DNA from: Campylobacterota bacterium | GTDB taxonomy: Bacteria; Campylobacterota; Campylobacteria; Campylobacterales; Sulfurovaceae | NCBI GenBank assembly: GCA_030595845.1 | Contig: JAUVCL010000036.1 | Location: 1 to 14,794, forward strand | Length of the DNA stretch: 14,794 nt | Direction of reading: 5' to 3' | Part shown: in pieces, positions 6,247-13,659 of the stretch | Position numbering within the stretch: the stretch's first letter is position 1 | How the letters are laid out: each line of letters begins with the position of its first letter | Position numbers and translations under genes: made by a program | The notes under the pieces: model-generated | What the model was told of the DNA's origin: nothing | What the model saw: the letters and a program-made list of their open reading frames with translations, nothing else | Databases searched by the model: none

Positions 6247-7122
6247 TTAACGGATCTCTGCGATAAACGCATCTTTTTGTATGGTCTTTTTTACCTTTTC
6301 TAAAAGGTTCACCGCATCAGATCTTTGTTTATACGGACCTATAAGCAGTTTTGAGATTTGCTTGCCATTGATAGGAAACTTAATGATATGATAGTGGTAT
6401 CCTGCTCGTGTGATCTTGTAGAGCAGGGCTTCTTTTGGGCTTCCTGTAAAAGAACCCACTTGGACATAGAAGTTACCCAGAGTATGCTTTTTGATGACTT
6501 TGGGAGCTTTTTTAGCTGCTGTAACAGGTGTTGCTTTGATCTTAATACTTTCTTTTGTTTTCCATGGTTTTTTCGCATCAACTTTTACGATCTTTGTCTG
6601 ACTTTCAGGTAGATATCTTCGACAAATGCGTAATCTTTTTTTGTAATAGGCTGAAGTGTTAAGGTTGGAATACACAATTTCATATTTGGTTGTACTCGCG
6701 TGCGTAAACCAACCATTACCAAGATACATACCCACATGAGTGATACGACCTCTACGTTTAGGTTCAGTATCAAAGAAAATAAGATCCCCGTAGATCAGTT
6801 CATTCATCTTGATCTTTTGACCATTTTTAGCCTGTTCTCTTGCCACACGGGGTATTTCTATACCCATACTTCCATACATATAGTAGGTGAAGCCTGAACA
6901 GTCAAAATTATTTGGCCCTTCTTCTGCCCAGACATAGGGTTGACCTTGAAGTTTTTTGACCATTTTATCAAGACTTTTTGTGCTGGGATCATATTTTACA
7001 GTAGGTTTTATAATGGCATAATTGGGGTTTGACGGATGATGAGGTGGCTTACATCCATTGATAAACAGTGCCCCAAAGGTTAATGCGGTGACAATGTTTA
7101 CCGTCGTATTGAATGCTAACAT
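6247..7122 (-). CDS. NlpC/P60 peptidoglycan hydrolase lipoprotein with SPOR domain
   Basis: A 291-residue predicted lipoprotein: hydrophobic leader with a lipobox-like I-N-G-C24. It carries an NlpC/P60 cysteine peptidase domain (about 50-172) with the catalytic triad pattern D74-C75-S-G, H129 in THVGMYLG, and a third polar site H141 in THAS. Such enzymes cut peptide stems of peptidoglycan, typically gamma-D-Glu-diaminopimelate bonds. A Lys/Pro-rich linker (175-215) leads to a C-terminal SPOR domain (217-290: FYVQVGSF, then KLLIGPY), which binds denuded glycan and targets proteins to division sites. It begins one base after the stop of its paralogue at 7744 and has no good ribosome site of its own, so translation is probably coupled. 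It ends nine bases from the convergent kinase gene with no clear terminator between. Confidence 0.9.
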   Translation of the reverse strand: MLAFNTTVNIVTALTFGALFINGCKPPHHPSNPNYAIIKPTVKYDPSTKSLDKMVKKLQGQPYVWAEEGPNNFDCSGFTYYMYGSMGIEIPRVAREQAKNGQKIKMNELIYGDLIFFDTEPKRRGRITHVGMYLGNGWFTHASTTKYEIVYSNLNTSAYYKKRLRICRRYLPESQTKIVKVDAKKPWKTKESIKIKATPVTAAKKAPKVIKKHTLGNFYVQVGSFTGSPKEALLYKITRAGYHYHIIKFPINGKQISKLLIGPYKQRSDAVNLLEKVKKTIQKDAFIAEIR

Positions 7123-7123
7123 T

Positions 7124-7744
7124 CTAGCTAGGTACAGCTTTTTTAGGTAATTTCATACCTGTTTGCCAAGGTGTAGTGTAACGTGAAGTTGTACTCTTCA
7201 TCACTTGAAGCGGTACATCACAATTCATGTATTTGGCTCTTTCATCCTCACTCAGATAACGTTTACAGATTTTCATACGTTTACGATAAACAGGTTCCTT
7301 TGCGAAATGAGAAATGGTTACTTTTCTTTGTTTAGAGCTTGCATGTGCAAACCATCCATCCCCTAGATACATACCGACATGGTTGATGCGTTTGCTTTTT
7401 TTATTTGTTGAACCAAAGAAGATGAGATCTCCATAATGAAGATCTTTAAAATTCACATCTTTCCCCATTTTAGCCTGTTCTCTTGCCACACGGGGGATCT
7501 CTATGCCCATCGATCCGTAAATATTATAGGTGAGTCCGGAACAGTCAAAGGCGTGAGGCCCTTCTTCTGCCCAAACATAAGGTTTTCCAAGGTAAGAACT
7601 CAACAGTTCTTGGATATTTCTTCTGTTGGGTTTACAGGTTTTTTCAGGTTTGATAATCTCATAATTGGGATAGCTGTAGGGCTTTGGATCGCCACATCCT
7701 GTGAAGAAAAACAGGGTTGATATGAAGTATAAAACATATCTCAT
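7124..7744 (-). CDS. NlpC/P60 family cysteine peptidase lipoprotein
   Basis: A 206-residue predicted lipoprotein (signal 1-16, lipobox F-T-G-C17) with one NlpC/P60 domain (about 42-163). Catalytic Cys is C68 in AFDCSGLTY, His is H122 in NHVGMYLGDG, and the third site is H134 in FAHAS. It is clearly a tandem paralogue of the next gene: both share PYVWAEEGP, YGSMGIEIPRVAREQAK and YGDLIFF. This copy has no SPOR domain; its C-terminus (about 170-206) is a short tail of unrecognised sequence with an extra Cys175. The ribosome site AAAAAGG is well placed, five bases before the ATG. It follows queA by 11 bases. Predicted role: trimming peptidoglycan stem peptides in the periplasm. Confidence 0.9.
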   Translation of the reverse strand: MRYVLYFISTLFFFTGCGDPKPYSYPNYEIIKPEKTCKPNRRNIQELLSSYLGKPYVWAEEGPHAFDCSGLTYNIYGSMGIEIPRVAREQAKMGKDVNFKDLHYGDLIFFGSTNKKSKRINHVGMYLGDGWFAHASSKQRKVTISHFAKEPVYRKRMKICKRYLSEDERAKYMNCDVPLQVMKSTTSRYTTPWQTGMKLPKKAVPS

Positions 7745-7755
7745 GATACACCTTT

Positions 7756-8793
7756 TTAAAGTATGAGCATTGCGTCACCATAAGAAAAAAACCTATATTT
7801 TTTCTCTATGGCCTCTTTATATAAGTGTAACGTTTTTTCTCTTCCAATGAAAGCGCTGACAAGCATAATAAGTGTACTTTTGGGTAAATGGAAGTTTGTG
7901 AGTAAATGAGTGACTCTTTGGGGTGGGTTGCTTGGGTTTAAAAAGAGATCACATTCCCCTTGTGTTTTACCTGTTCGTACATAATATTCAAGCGTTCTTG
8001 TAACTGTTGTCCCTATGGCTAAAAGTGGGGTATCGCTGTCTAAGATTTTGGAAGAGGTTTTAGGGATATCAAAATACTCAGAGTGCATAGGATGATCCAA
8101 GATCTCCTCTGCTTCAACAGGTTTAAATGTTCCTGCCCCGACATGCAGGGTTACCTTATGTGTCTTGTGTCTTTGCTGCAGTGCTTCAAAGAGTTCAGGA
8201 GTGAAGTGTAAAGAAGCAGTAGGTGCCGCAACTGCACCTGCATTTTTGGCAAACAGTGTCTGGTAGTCTGTTTCATCTTCTTTATTGTCTTCTCTTTGCA
8301 TATAAGGTGGTAAAGGGATATGCCCGATGCTATCTAAGAGAAGGACGAGGTCTTCAAAACGTATCTCTTTACCTTTGTGTGTAAAGGTGACAATACGCGA
8401 ACCATCATCATTTAATTCTGTAACGGTTGCCACAAGATCATTATCAAATAAGAGTTCCGTCCCTACCTTGACCTTGCCTCTGATGAGTACAAGATAGTGG
8501 TGTGCATCTAGAGGCTTGTTAAAAAGAAGTTCTACTTTTCCTCCGGTATTTTGGTCTAGAGATCTTTTATGTCCAAAAATACGTGCTTTGATGACACGGG
8601 TATCATTGAGGAAAACATCACATTTTTTAGGTACAAACTCTAAAAGATGTTTAAATGTTGTGTGTGTGATCGTATCGGTTTTTCTATCATATACAAGGAG
8701 TTTTGCATGGTCTCTTGGATGGACAGGTGTGGTTGCTATGAACCCCTCAGGGAGCTCATAGTCATAATTTTTAGTGAGTAGTTCAGGATTCAT
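7756..8793 (-). CDS. queA: S-adenosylmethionine:tRNA ribosyltransferase-isomerase
   Basis: QueA transfers and isomerises the ribosyl moiety of S-adenosylmethionine onto preQ1 at tRNA position 34, giving epoxyqueuosine. The 345-residue length is normal for the family and the signatures are in order: YDYELPEGFIA (10-20), PRDHAKLLV (26-34), FLNDTRVIKARI (61-72), GHIPLPPYM (157-165), AAPTASLHFT (189-198), LHVGAGTFKPV (216-226), MHSEYF (236-241) and NFHLPKSTLIMLVSAF towards the C-terminus. It is cytoplasmic. It starts eight bases after the tatC stop without an evident Shine-Dalgarno sequence and leads into the NlpC/P60 pair, so it sits inside a functionally mixed operon. Confidence 0.97.
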   Translation of the reverse strand: MNPELLTKNYDYELPEGFIATTPVHPRDHAKLLVYDRKTDTITHTTFKHLLEFVPKKCDVFLNDTRVIKARIFGHKRSLDQNTGGKVELLFNKPLDAHHYLVLIRGKVKVGTELLFDNDLVATVTELNDDGSRIVTFTHKGKEIRFEDLVLLLDSIGHIPLPPYMQREDNKEDETDYQTLFAKNAGAVAAPTASLHFTPELFEALQQRHKTHKVTLHVGAGTFKPVEAEEILDHPMHSEYFDIPKTSSKILDSDTPLLAIGTTVTRTLEYYVRTGKTQGECDLFLNPSNPPQRVTHLLTNFHLPKSTLIMLVSAFIGREKTLHLYKEAIEKKYRFFSYGDAMLIL

Positions 8794-8801
8794 AGAGGAT
8801 A

Positions 8802-9602
8802 TCAGTTTGAATCTTTCTTTTCTTCCGAATCCACTGTTTCATCCTCATCTTCATCATCTTCTTCTTCTGTATGCGGGTTGACTGCACGTACAATTAAAAT
8901 AGAAATACCATAAAGTAAAATAAGCGGTGCTGCCATAAGAAGTTGAGTCAGTACATCAGGCGGTGTTAAGAGTGAAGCCACAACAAAGATGATGAGGACG
9001 GCATACTTGAAAAAATCTTTAAGCGTTTTATCTGTGACCAGTCCCAAAAGGGCTAAAAAGTAAGCAAAGACAGGAAGTTCAAAAGCAATACCGAATCCCA
9101 TCATGATCTTGGTAAAGAAGCCAACATAGTCTTCGATATTGATCAGAGGTGTGTAGAGGAAAGAACCAAAGGTAATAAGAAATTGAAAGCCAAAGGGTGT
9201 GACCACATAGTAAGCGAATAAAACACCTACGGCGAACATGACCGTACCGCCTACAACAAAGGGAATAACCATTTTTTTCTCATTGCTGTATAAACCTGGA
9301 GCGATAAAGAGCCAGAGTTGATATAAAATAAAAGGAAGTGCAGCTAAGAGTCCTGCAAAGAATGAAACTTTGAGGGCTACAAAAAATGCACCACCGACCT
9401 GGTGTGTTGTGACCATACCGTCAGCCGCTTTTTTGGAGAGGTGTGCCACTTGTGCCAATGCTTCATTAAGCGGGGCAGTGATCCACTCCAATATGATCTC
9501 ATGAAATACAAAGGCAATGATAAAACCGATAAATATAGCAAGAACAGAAAGTCCCAGTCTTTTTCGTAACTCAACAAGATGAGGTTTAAGATCGCTAAAC
9601 AT
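8802..9602 (-). CDS. tatC: Twin-arginine translocase subunit TatC
   Basis: Core multi-spanning receptor of the Tat pathway, which exports folded proteins with twin-arginine signals. The 266-residue sequence shows the family start HLVELRKRL (8-16) and the conserved LPFILYQLWLFIAPGLYSNE stretch after the second membrane helix. Six hydrophobic segments are visible. The C-terminal tail beyond the last helix is unusually acidic (EEEDDEDEDE and onward, about residues 246-262) and would face the cytoplasm. The ATG shares its A with the tatB stop (TAATG), which implies translational coupling and equal expression. No tatA is present in the window; in this phylum it is commonly elsewhere. Confidence 0.97.
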   Translation of the reverse strand: MFSDLKPHLVELRKRLGLSVLAIFIGFIIAFVFHEIILEWITAPLNEALAQVAHLSKKAADGMVTTHQVGGAFFVALKVSFFAGLLAALPFILYQLWLFIAPGLYSNEKKMVIPFVVGGTVMFAVGVLFAYYVVTPFGFQFLITFGSFLYTPLINIEDYVGFFTKIMMGFGIAFELPVFAYFLALLGLVTDKTLKDFFKYAVLIIFVVASLLTPPDVLTQLLMAAPLILLYGISILIVRAVNPHTEEEDDEDEDETVDSEEKKDSN

Positions 9603-10096
9603 TATGCATTATCTTTCGGTGTGTCTGTTTTCTCATCACTCTCTTCTTTATTCTTTTTTTGAGCTACTTTTGTTTTTTTCTTAAATGTGACTTCGTCATT
9701 TTTTGGTTCAACCTGTGTAGCAAGTGTTTCTTCTTCTATTACTTCTTTTACACTCTCTTTTGCTTTAGGTTGTTTTGCGAGCTTTTTAGATGATTTTTTT
9801 GAAATCTTATCATCATAAGAGACGTCATCATCAAAGTCATCAAAGTCAATATTTTTAAAGTTTTTCAATTCTGAAGTAGCATCATCAAGTTGTTGTTTGT
9901 AACTGAGTGCTTCATCTTTAAGGTCTGCAATTTTCATCTCTTCTTCAAGAGAATTTTTTGCATCCCCAACAGTCTTCTTAACACTTTTGATAAACTTGGC
10001 GATATCCACCATGGTTTGCGGTAGTTTATCCGGTCCCAAAAAGAGTATAGCGATAATAGAAATGAGAATTAACTCAGTAAAGCCGATGCCAAACAT
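9602..10096 (-). CDS. tatB: Twin-arginine translocase subunit TatB
   Basis: Single-span Tat receptor-complex partner of TatC. The N-terminus MFGIGFTELILISIIAILFL followed by G-P-D-K-L-P is the classic TatB form (F-G-I-G-F-x-E rather than the TatA pattern), with the G21-P22 hinge ahead of an amphipathic helix. The remainder of the 164 residues is a long, highly charged, lysine- and glutamate-rich tail expected to be disordered in the cytoplasm; its low complexity is typical of TatB but makes the C-terminal half unalignable. AAGG lies six bases before the ATG. It is 38 bases downstream of hemW and overlaps tatC, so hemW-tatB-tatC-queA are probably one transcript. Confidence 0.95.
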   Translation of the reverse strand: MFGIGFTELILISIIAILFLGPDKLPQTMVDIAKFIKSVKKTVGDAKNSLEEEMKIADLKDEALSYKQQLDDATSELKNFKNIDFDDFDDDVSYDDKISKKSSKKLAKQPKAKESVKEVIEEETLATQVEPKNDEVTFKKKTKVAQKKNKEESDEKTDTPKDNA

Positions 10097-10134
10097 AGTG
10101 AACCTTAGATTTTTAATTGATGTATTTTAGCAAA

Positions 10135-11190
10135 TTATCCTAAAATATAGAGTGCGAGTTCATCGGAGAGGAAGAAATTATCATTATAGTAGTGTGTTTC
10201 AGTGCATTTCAGTTTTTTTTCTTCACAAAGAAATGCAGCTGTTTTGATCATTTCTTCTGAGAGTAGAGACTTTTCTACCCCGATGGAAGAGCGTAAGCCT
10301 AAAAAGACTCTTTCTGTGAGGAGTTCCTCCCCTGTTAAGGGTTCTTCTGTGATATTTAGTGGATCGTTGATATACGCTTCTATATGTGTTTGTGGATAAA
10401 ACCGTCTCTCTTTTAAAAAACCAACGGCTCCTGCTCCTGCCCCGATATAATTTTTAATCTCCCAGTATCCTTTGTTGTGTCTACTTTGGTAGGTACCGAA
10501 ATTTGAGATCTCATAAGCTTTAAATCCTCGTTTTTCTATTTCATCAAAGACAAAAAAGGCTAAATTTTCATTTTCCTGTCGTACTTCTGGGGTAGTTGAA
10601 AATTTGGTGCCGTCTTCTATGGTCAGCTCATAGGCAGAAATGTGATCTATCGGTAAAGAAAAAGCTTTTTCTATATCGTTTAAAAGTAGGGCTTTGTTAT
10701 CTCCTTGATAGTTATAGATCAAATCTAACGAGAGATGTTCAAATCCAAGTGACTTTGCATGCAGTATGGCATCTTTTGCCTGTTGTGGGTTATGTGCTCT
10801 ATTGAGTGCTTTGAGTTTGTCAGCATCGAAACTCTGTACACCAAAACTGACACGGTTCACACCTAGCTTTCTCATCCCCTCTAACCACTCTTTTGTAGCA
10901 GAGTTTGGGTTTGCTTCGGTGGTGATCTCTGCATCCTTTTGTAAATAGGGTTTTAAGAGTGTAAAAATTGGTGCATAAAGTTCAGGCGTAACAGTGGAGG
11001 GCGTGCCTCCCCCGATAAAAAGTGTTTCTATGCTGTTCTCTTCTGCACCAAAACGTTCAAGTTCAAAGGAGAGTTGTGTGTAAAGTGCTTTCATGTAGTC
11101 ATCACGTGTATCAAACTTGTCAACATAGGTATTGAAGCTGCAATAATGGCACTTTGAATCGCAATAAGGAATGTGAATATAGACAAGCAT
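10135..11190 (-). CDS. hemW: Radical SAM heme chaperone HemW (HemN-like)
   Basis: Radical SAM protein of the HemN/HemW family. The iron-sulfur motif is C10-x3-C14-x2-C17 in YCDSKCHYCSF, followed by FIGGGTPS (58-65), the SAM-binding glycine motif. At 351 residues it has the short HemW size. True oxygen-independent coproporphyrinogen oxidase HemN is about 450 residues with a longer N-terminus, so the older name coproporphyrinogen III oxidase is less likely. HemW binds heme and delivers it to respiratory enzymes. The start is supported by AAAGG six to seven bases upstream. It is the first gene of the minus-strand run into tatBC and diverges from rppH across 154 bases. Confidence 0.92.
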   Translation of the reverse strand: MLVYIHIPYCDSKCHYCSFNTYVDKFDTRDDYMKALYTQLSFELERFGAEENSIETLFIGGGTPSTVTPELYAPIFTLLKPYLQKDAEITTEANPNSATKEWLEGMRKLGVNRVSFGVQSFDADKLKALNRAHNPQQAKDAILHAKSLGFEHLSLDLIYNYQGDNKALLLNDIEKAFSLPIDHISAYELTIEDGTKFSTTPEVRQENENLAFFVFDEIEKRGFKAYEISNFGTYQSRHNKGYWEIKNYIGAGAGAVGFLKERRFYPQTHIEAYINDPLNITEEPLTGEELLTERVFLGLRSSIGVEKSLLSEEMIKTAAFLCEEKKLKCTETHYYNDNFFLSDELALYILG

Positions 11191-11245
11191 TATGAACCTT
11201 TATTCTTAAAAATTTTTACAGTGAATCTTTCTCTATAGTAAAGAC

Positions 11246-11277
11246 TATTTTAGATAGATATAACCGTATTTTAGATA
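11246..11277. repeat. Paired 11-bp direct repeats in the hemW-rppH divergent promoter
   Basis: TATTTTAGATA occurs exactly twice, at 11246-11256 and 11267-11277, start-to-start spacing 21 bp, i.e. two helical turns. It lies in the middle of the divergent intergenic region, upstream of both hemW and rppH. The arrangement resembles a tandem operator for a regulator binding one DNA face; the regulator is unknown. Confidence 0.6.
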
Positions 11278-11323
11278 AAATAATAGCAGAAATTAGAAGA
11301 GTAATCTCTTTTAAAATATAAAA

Positions 11324-11329
11324 TATACT
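11324..11329 (+). promoter_or_regulatory. Candidate -10 box of the rppH operon
   Basis: TATACT lies 15 bases before the rppH ATG at 11345, placing the start of transcription near 11336 with a very short leader. No Shine-Dalgarno better than GAG is seen before the ATG, in line with such a short leader. No clear -35 box. Confidence 0.4.
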
Positions 11330-11344
11330 ATTAAATGAGTAAAA

Positions 11345-11818
11345 ATGCAAACAACTAAAAGCTATAGGCCAAATGTTGCAGCAGTGATACTTTCTTCCAG
11401 ATATCCGGATAAGTGTGAGTTTTTTGTCGCACACCGAAGTGATATAAAAAATGCATGGCAATTCCCTCAAGGTGGGATCGATGAGGGTGAAACACCCCGA
11501 GAAGCTTTAAAAAGAGAATTGTTAGAAGAAATAGGCTGTGACAAAGTTGAGGTTTTAGGAGAATATCCTGAATGGATCTCGTATGACTTTCCTAAAGTCT
11601 CGCGAGGTAAAACATATCCTTTTGACGGACAGACCCAAAAATACTTTTTGGTACGTCTCAAAGACGGAGCAGAGATAAATTTAGATGCATATCATATTCC
11701 GGAGTTTGAAGAATATGAGTTTGTTGCGTATGAAGATTTGTTTAGAAAAGTAACCTACTTTAAACGAAAAGTATATCGTCGGGTTATTGATTATTTTATA
11801 GATGAGGGACTCATCTAA
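11345..11818 (+). CDS. rppH: RNA pyrophosphohydrolase / Nudix hydrolase
   Basis: Nudix hydrolase of the RppH/NudH/IalA group, which removes pyrophosphate from the 5' triphosphate end of mRNA to trigger decay, and can also hydrolyse diadenosine polyphosphates. The 157 residues contain a perfect Nudix box, G43-x5-E49-x7-R57-E58-L-x-E61-E62-x-G64-C, that binds the catalytic metals. Upstream are the family features YRPNVAAVIL (7-16) and AWQFPQGGID (37-46), and downstream the group-typical WISYDFP (about 78-84) and QKYFLV. An ATG ten bases upstream is out of frame. It heads the plus-strand run into lysC-hobA-holB-folP, separated from lysC by 82 bases. Confidence 0.94.
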   Translation: MQTTKSYRPNVAAVILSSRYPDKCEFFVAHRSDIKNAWQFPQGGIDEGETPREALKRELLEEIGCDKVEVLGEYPEWISYDFPKVSRGKTYPFDGQTQKYFLVRLKDGAEINLDAYHIPEFEEYEFVAYEDLFRKVTYFKRKVYRRVIDYFIDEGLI

Positions 11819-11840
11819 ATAATTTTATTTAAAGAGTGAC

Positions 11841-11874
11841 AACGTAGTGGTTGGGGCTTTGCTCTAAACACGTT
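11841..11874 (+). repeat. GTAG-headed imperfect palindrome (REP-like) before lysC
   Basis: GTGGTTGGGGC (11847-11857) and GCTCTAAACAC (11861-11871) can pair at ten of eleven positions (two G-T pairs) around a TTT loop, extended by AAC/GTT at the outside. GTAG (11844-11847) stands at the 5' foot, as in REP sequences mobilised by RAYT transposases. It is GC-richer than the surrounding intergenic DNA. No T-tract follows it, so it is not a good terminator. Confidence 0.45.
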
Positions 11875-11900
11875 ATAGTATATGGAAAGGTTTGATATAG

Positions 11901-13106
11901 ATGTTAGTTGTACACAAATATGGTGGTACAAGTGTTGGTGATGTAGAGCGAATAGAAAACGTGACCAACCGTGTGGCAAAAGCGAGAGAAGCAGGAGATG
12001 ACATTGTTGTTGTTGTCTCTGCAATGAGTGGTGAAACCAATAAACTCATAGGATTTGCAGAACATTTTACGAAAGAACCCGCAAAAAAAGAGATGGATAT
12101 GTTACTCTCTTCAGGTGAAAGAGTAACAGCTGCATTACTTTCTATTGCTTTACAGGCTAGAGGGTATGATGCCATAGCGATGACAGGACGAGGGGCAGGT
12201 ATTGTGACGACTGATTCACATACCTATGCGCGTATCGAGTCTATTGACCCCCGTGCTATGCATGCTGCGATCAAAGCAGGTAAGATCGTCATAGTAGCAG
12301 GGTTTCAGGGAGTCAATAAAGACGGTTCTGTTACAACACTTGGACGTGGAGGTTCAGACCTTTCGGCAGTAGCATTGGCAGGTGCTCTGAAAGCAGATCA
12401 GTGTGAGATCTATTCAGATGTTGATGGTATTTATACTACTGATCCACGTATAGAACCCAATGCAAAGAAACTTGACACTATCTCTTATGATGAGATGTTG
12501 GAATTGTCATCTTTAGGGGCAAAGGTATTGCAAAGTCGTTCTGTGGAACTGGCAAAAAAACTGAATGTTAAACTCTATGCAAAAAGTAGTTTTTCAGACA
12601 ATGTAGGTACGTTGATAACAGAGGAGAGTGAAAATATGGAAGAAGTTTTAGTAAGTGGTGTTGTATTGGACAAAAATCAAGCAAGAGTCACACTGAGAGG
12701 TGTTTCAGACAGACCGGGTATTGCAGCAGAGATCTTTACAATGTTGGCAGAAGCGAACATCCATGTAGATATGATCATTCAAAATATGGGTACAGACGGT
12801 TCAACAAACCTTGGTTTTACTGTGCCGCACTCTGAGCATGAAAATGCAAAAAAATTGATGGCAAGTTTTGATCATGACATTGAAGGTATGGATTTTGATG
12901 AGCATGTCTGTAAGGTATCTGTTGTGGGTGTAGGGATGAAGTCTCACTCAGGTGTGGCAGCTACAGCCTTTACAGTACTTGCCAATTCCAATATCAACAT
13001 ACAAATGATCTCAACTTCTGAGATAAAAATTTCTATGGTCATAGATGAAAAGTATGGAGAACTTGCTATTCGCACACTCCATGAAGCTTATGAGTTAGAT
13101 AAATAA
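11901..13106 (+). CDS. lysC: Aspartate kinase, probably with an internally started beta subunit
   Basis: Aspartokinase phosphorylates L-aspartate, the first step towards lysine, diaminopimelate, threonine and methionine. The 401-residue protein has the amino acid kinase domain at about 1-240: KYGGTSVGDVERI (6-18), SSGERVTAALL (70-80), GRGGSDLSAVALA (148-160) and SDVDGIYTTDPR (172-183). Tandem ACT regulatory domains follow at about 262-325 (RPGIAAEIF, 271-279) and 337-400 (SGVAATAF, 350-357), the normal lysine-responsive layout. GGAAAGG lies ten bases upstream of the ATG. Within the gene, GAGGAGAG (12621-12628) precedes an in-frame ATG at 12636 (codon 246), so a 156-residue ACT-only product is possible. 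It leads directly into hobA, four bases away. Confidence 0.97.
   Translation: MLVVHKYGGTSVGDVERIENVTNRVAKAREAGDDIVVVVSAMSGETNKLIGFAEHFTKEPAKKEMDMLLSSGERVTAALLSIALQARGYDAIAMTGRGAGIVTTDSHTYARIESIDPRAMHAAIKAGKIVIVAGFQGVNKDGSVTTLGRGGSDLSAVALAGALKADQCEIYSDVDGIYTTDPRIEPNAKKLDTISYDEMLELSSLGAKVLQSRSVELAKKLNVKLYAKSSFSDNVGTLITEESENMEEVLVSGVVLDKNQARVTLRGVSDRPGIAAEIFTMLAEANIHVDMIIQNMGTDGSTNLGFTVPHSEHENAKKLMASFDHDIEGMDFDEHVCKVSVVGVGMKSHSGVAATAFTVLANSNINIQMISTSEIKISMVIDEKYGELAIRTLHEAYELDK
12621..12638 (+). promoter_or_regulatory. Internal ribosome binding site and ATG within lysC
   Basis: GAGGAGAG at 12621-12628 followed after seven bases by an in-frame ATG (12636-12638, Met246) is the strongest Shine-Dalgarno match in the whole rppH-folP run, better than that of lysC itself. 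It falls at the junction between kinase and ACT domains, matching the start point of beta subunits in alpha2-beta2 aspartokinases such as those of Corynebacterium and Bacillus. Confidence 0.5.
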
Positions 13107-13110
13107 TATT

Positions 13111-13659
13111 ATGCAGCAATTGCTTAAGTGGACACTCAAGACCATACGTGAAGAGGAATCTTGCTTCTCGTGGATGGAAGAGTACCGGTATGAGTGGGCA
13201 CCTTTGGTTAAAAGTGCTGTTGATCAGATCCTTGAGGGGAAAACGGTACTGATCTTAACGGATCCATCACATGAGTGGTTCTCTAAATATGTTGTGAGTA
13301 CTGTCAATGATCTAAATAAAAACAGACCGCTGCTTCCTGTGTACTCTTTACGCAGCTGTTTTCCTGATCTTTCAGCCATGAAATCAACACAGGATATACA
13401 ACTTCTTGAAGATATGCTTGAGATCTCTTATCCTAATGGATATTTAATTTGGTATATTGGTAAAGGTGATCATAGTTGTACCAAGATTGTGTATAGAAAT
13501 GAAAATAGTTTTTTATGGATCATGGATGAAGAGGTGCAGGATAGTTTTGCGTTTCGAAGTGCAGACCCTTTACTTGATATAAAACTTTTACAGTTATACA
13601 AGCTTTTTGATTCTACACTTTCTGCCGCATTGTTCGGGGACCTAGACTTAGAATCATGA
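13111..13659 (+). CDS. hobA: DnaA-associating replication initiation factor HobA
   Basis: HobA binds domain I of DnaA and promotes orderly oligomer assembly at oriC in Campylobacterota; it is a functional analogue of DiaA with a SIS-like fold. The 182-residue length matches H. pylori HobA (about 180). The characteristic N-terminal region is present (LKWTLKTIREE, then SWMEEYRYEWAPLV), with LTDPSHEWFSKYV (about 50-62) and the C-terminal half LIWYIGKG and LLDIKLLQLYKLFDSTL. The position between lysC and holB is as I recall in H. pylori (HP1229-HP1231). There is no Shine-Dalgarno sequence; the lysC stop lies four bases before the ATG, so translation is probably coupled. Its last bases overlap holB. 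Confidence 0.9.
   Translation: MQQLLKWTLKTIREEESCFSWMEEYRYEWAPLVKSAVDQILEGKTVLILTDPSHEWFSKYVVSTVNDLNKNRPLLPVYSLRSCFPDLSAMKSTQDIQLLEDMLEISYPNGYLIWYIGKGDHSCTKIVYRNENSFLWIMDEEVQDSFAFRSADPLLDIKLLQLYKLFDSTLSAALFGDLDLES

Noticed and set aside
10135..11190. Oxygen-independent coproporphyrinogen III oxidase HemN
   Set aside because: Length (351) and the short N-terminus before the CxxxCxxC motif fit HemW rather than the longer HemN.
11335..11344. Alternative rppH start at the ATG ten bases upstream
   Set aside because: It is out of frame with the Nudix domain and has no ribosome site.
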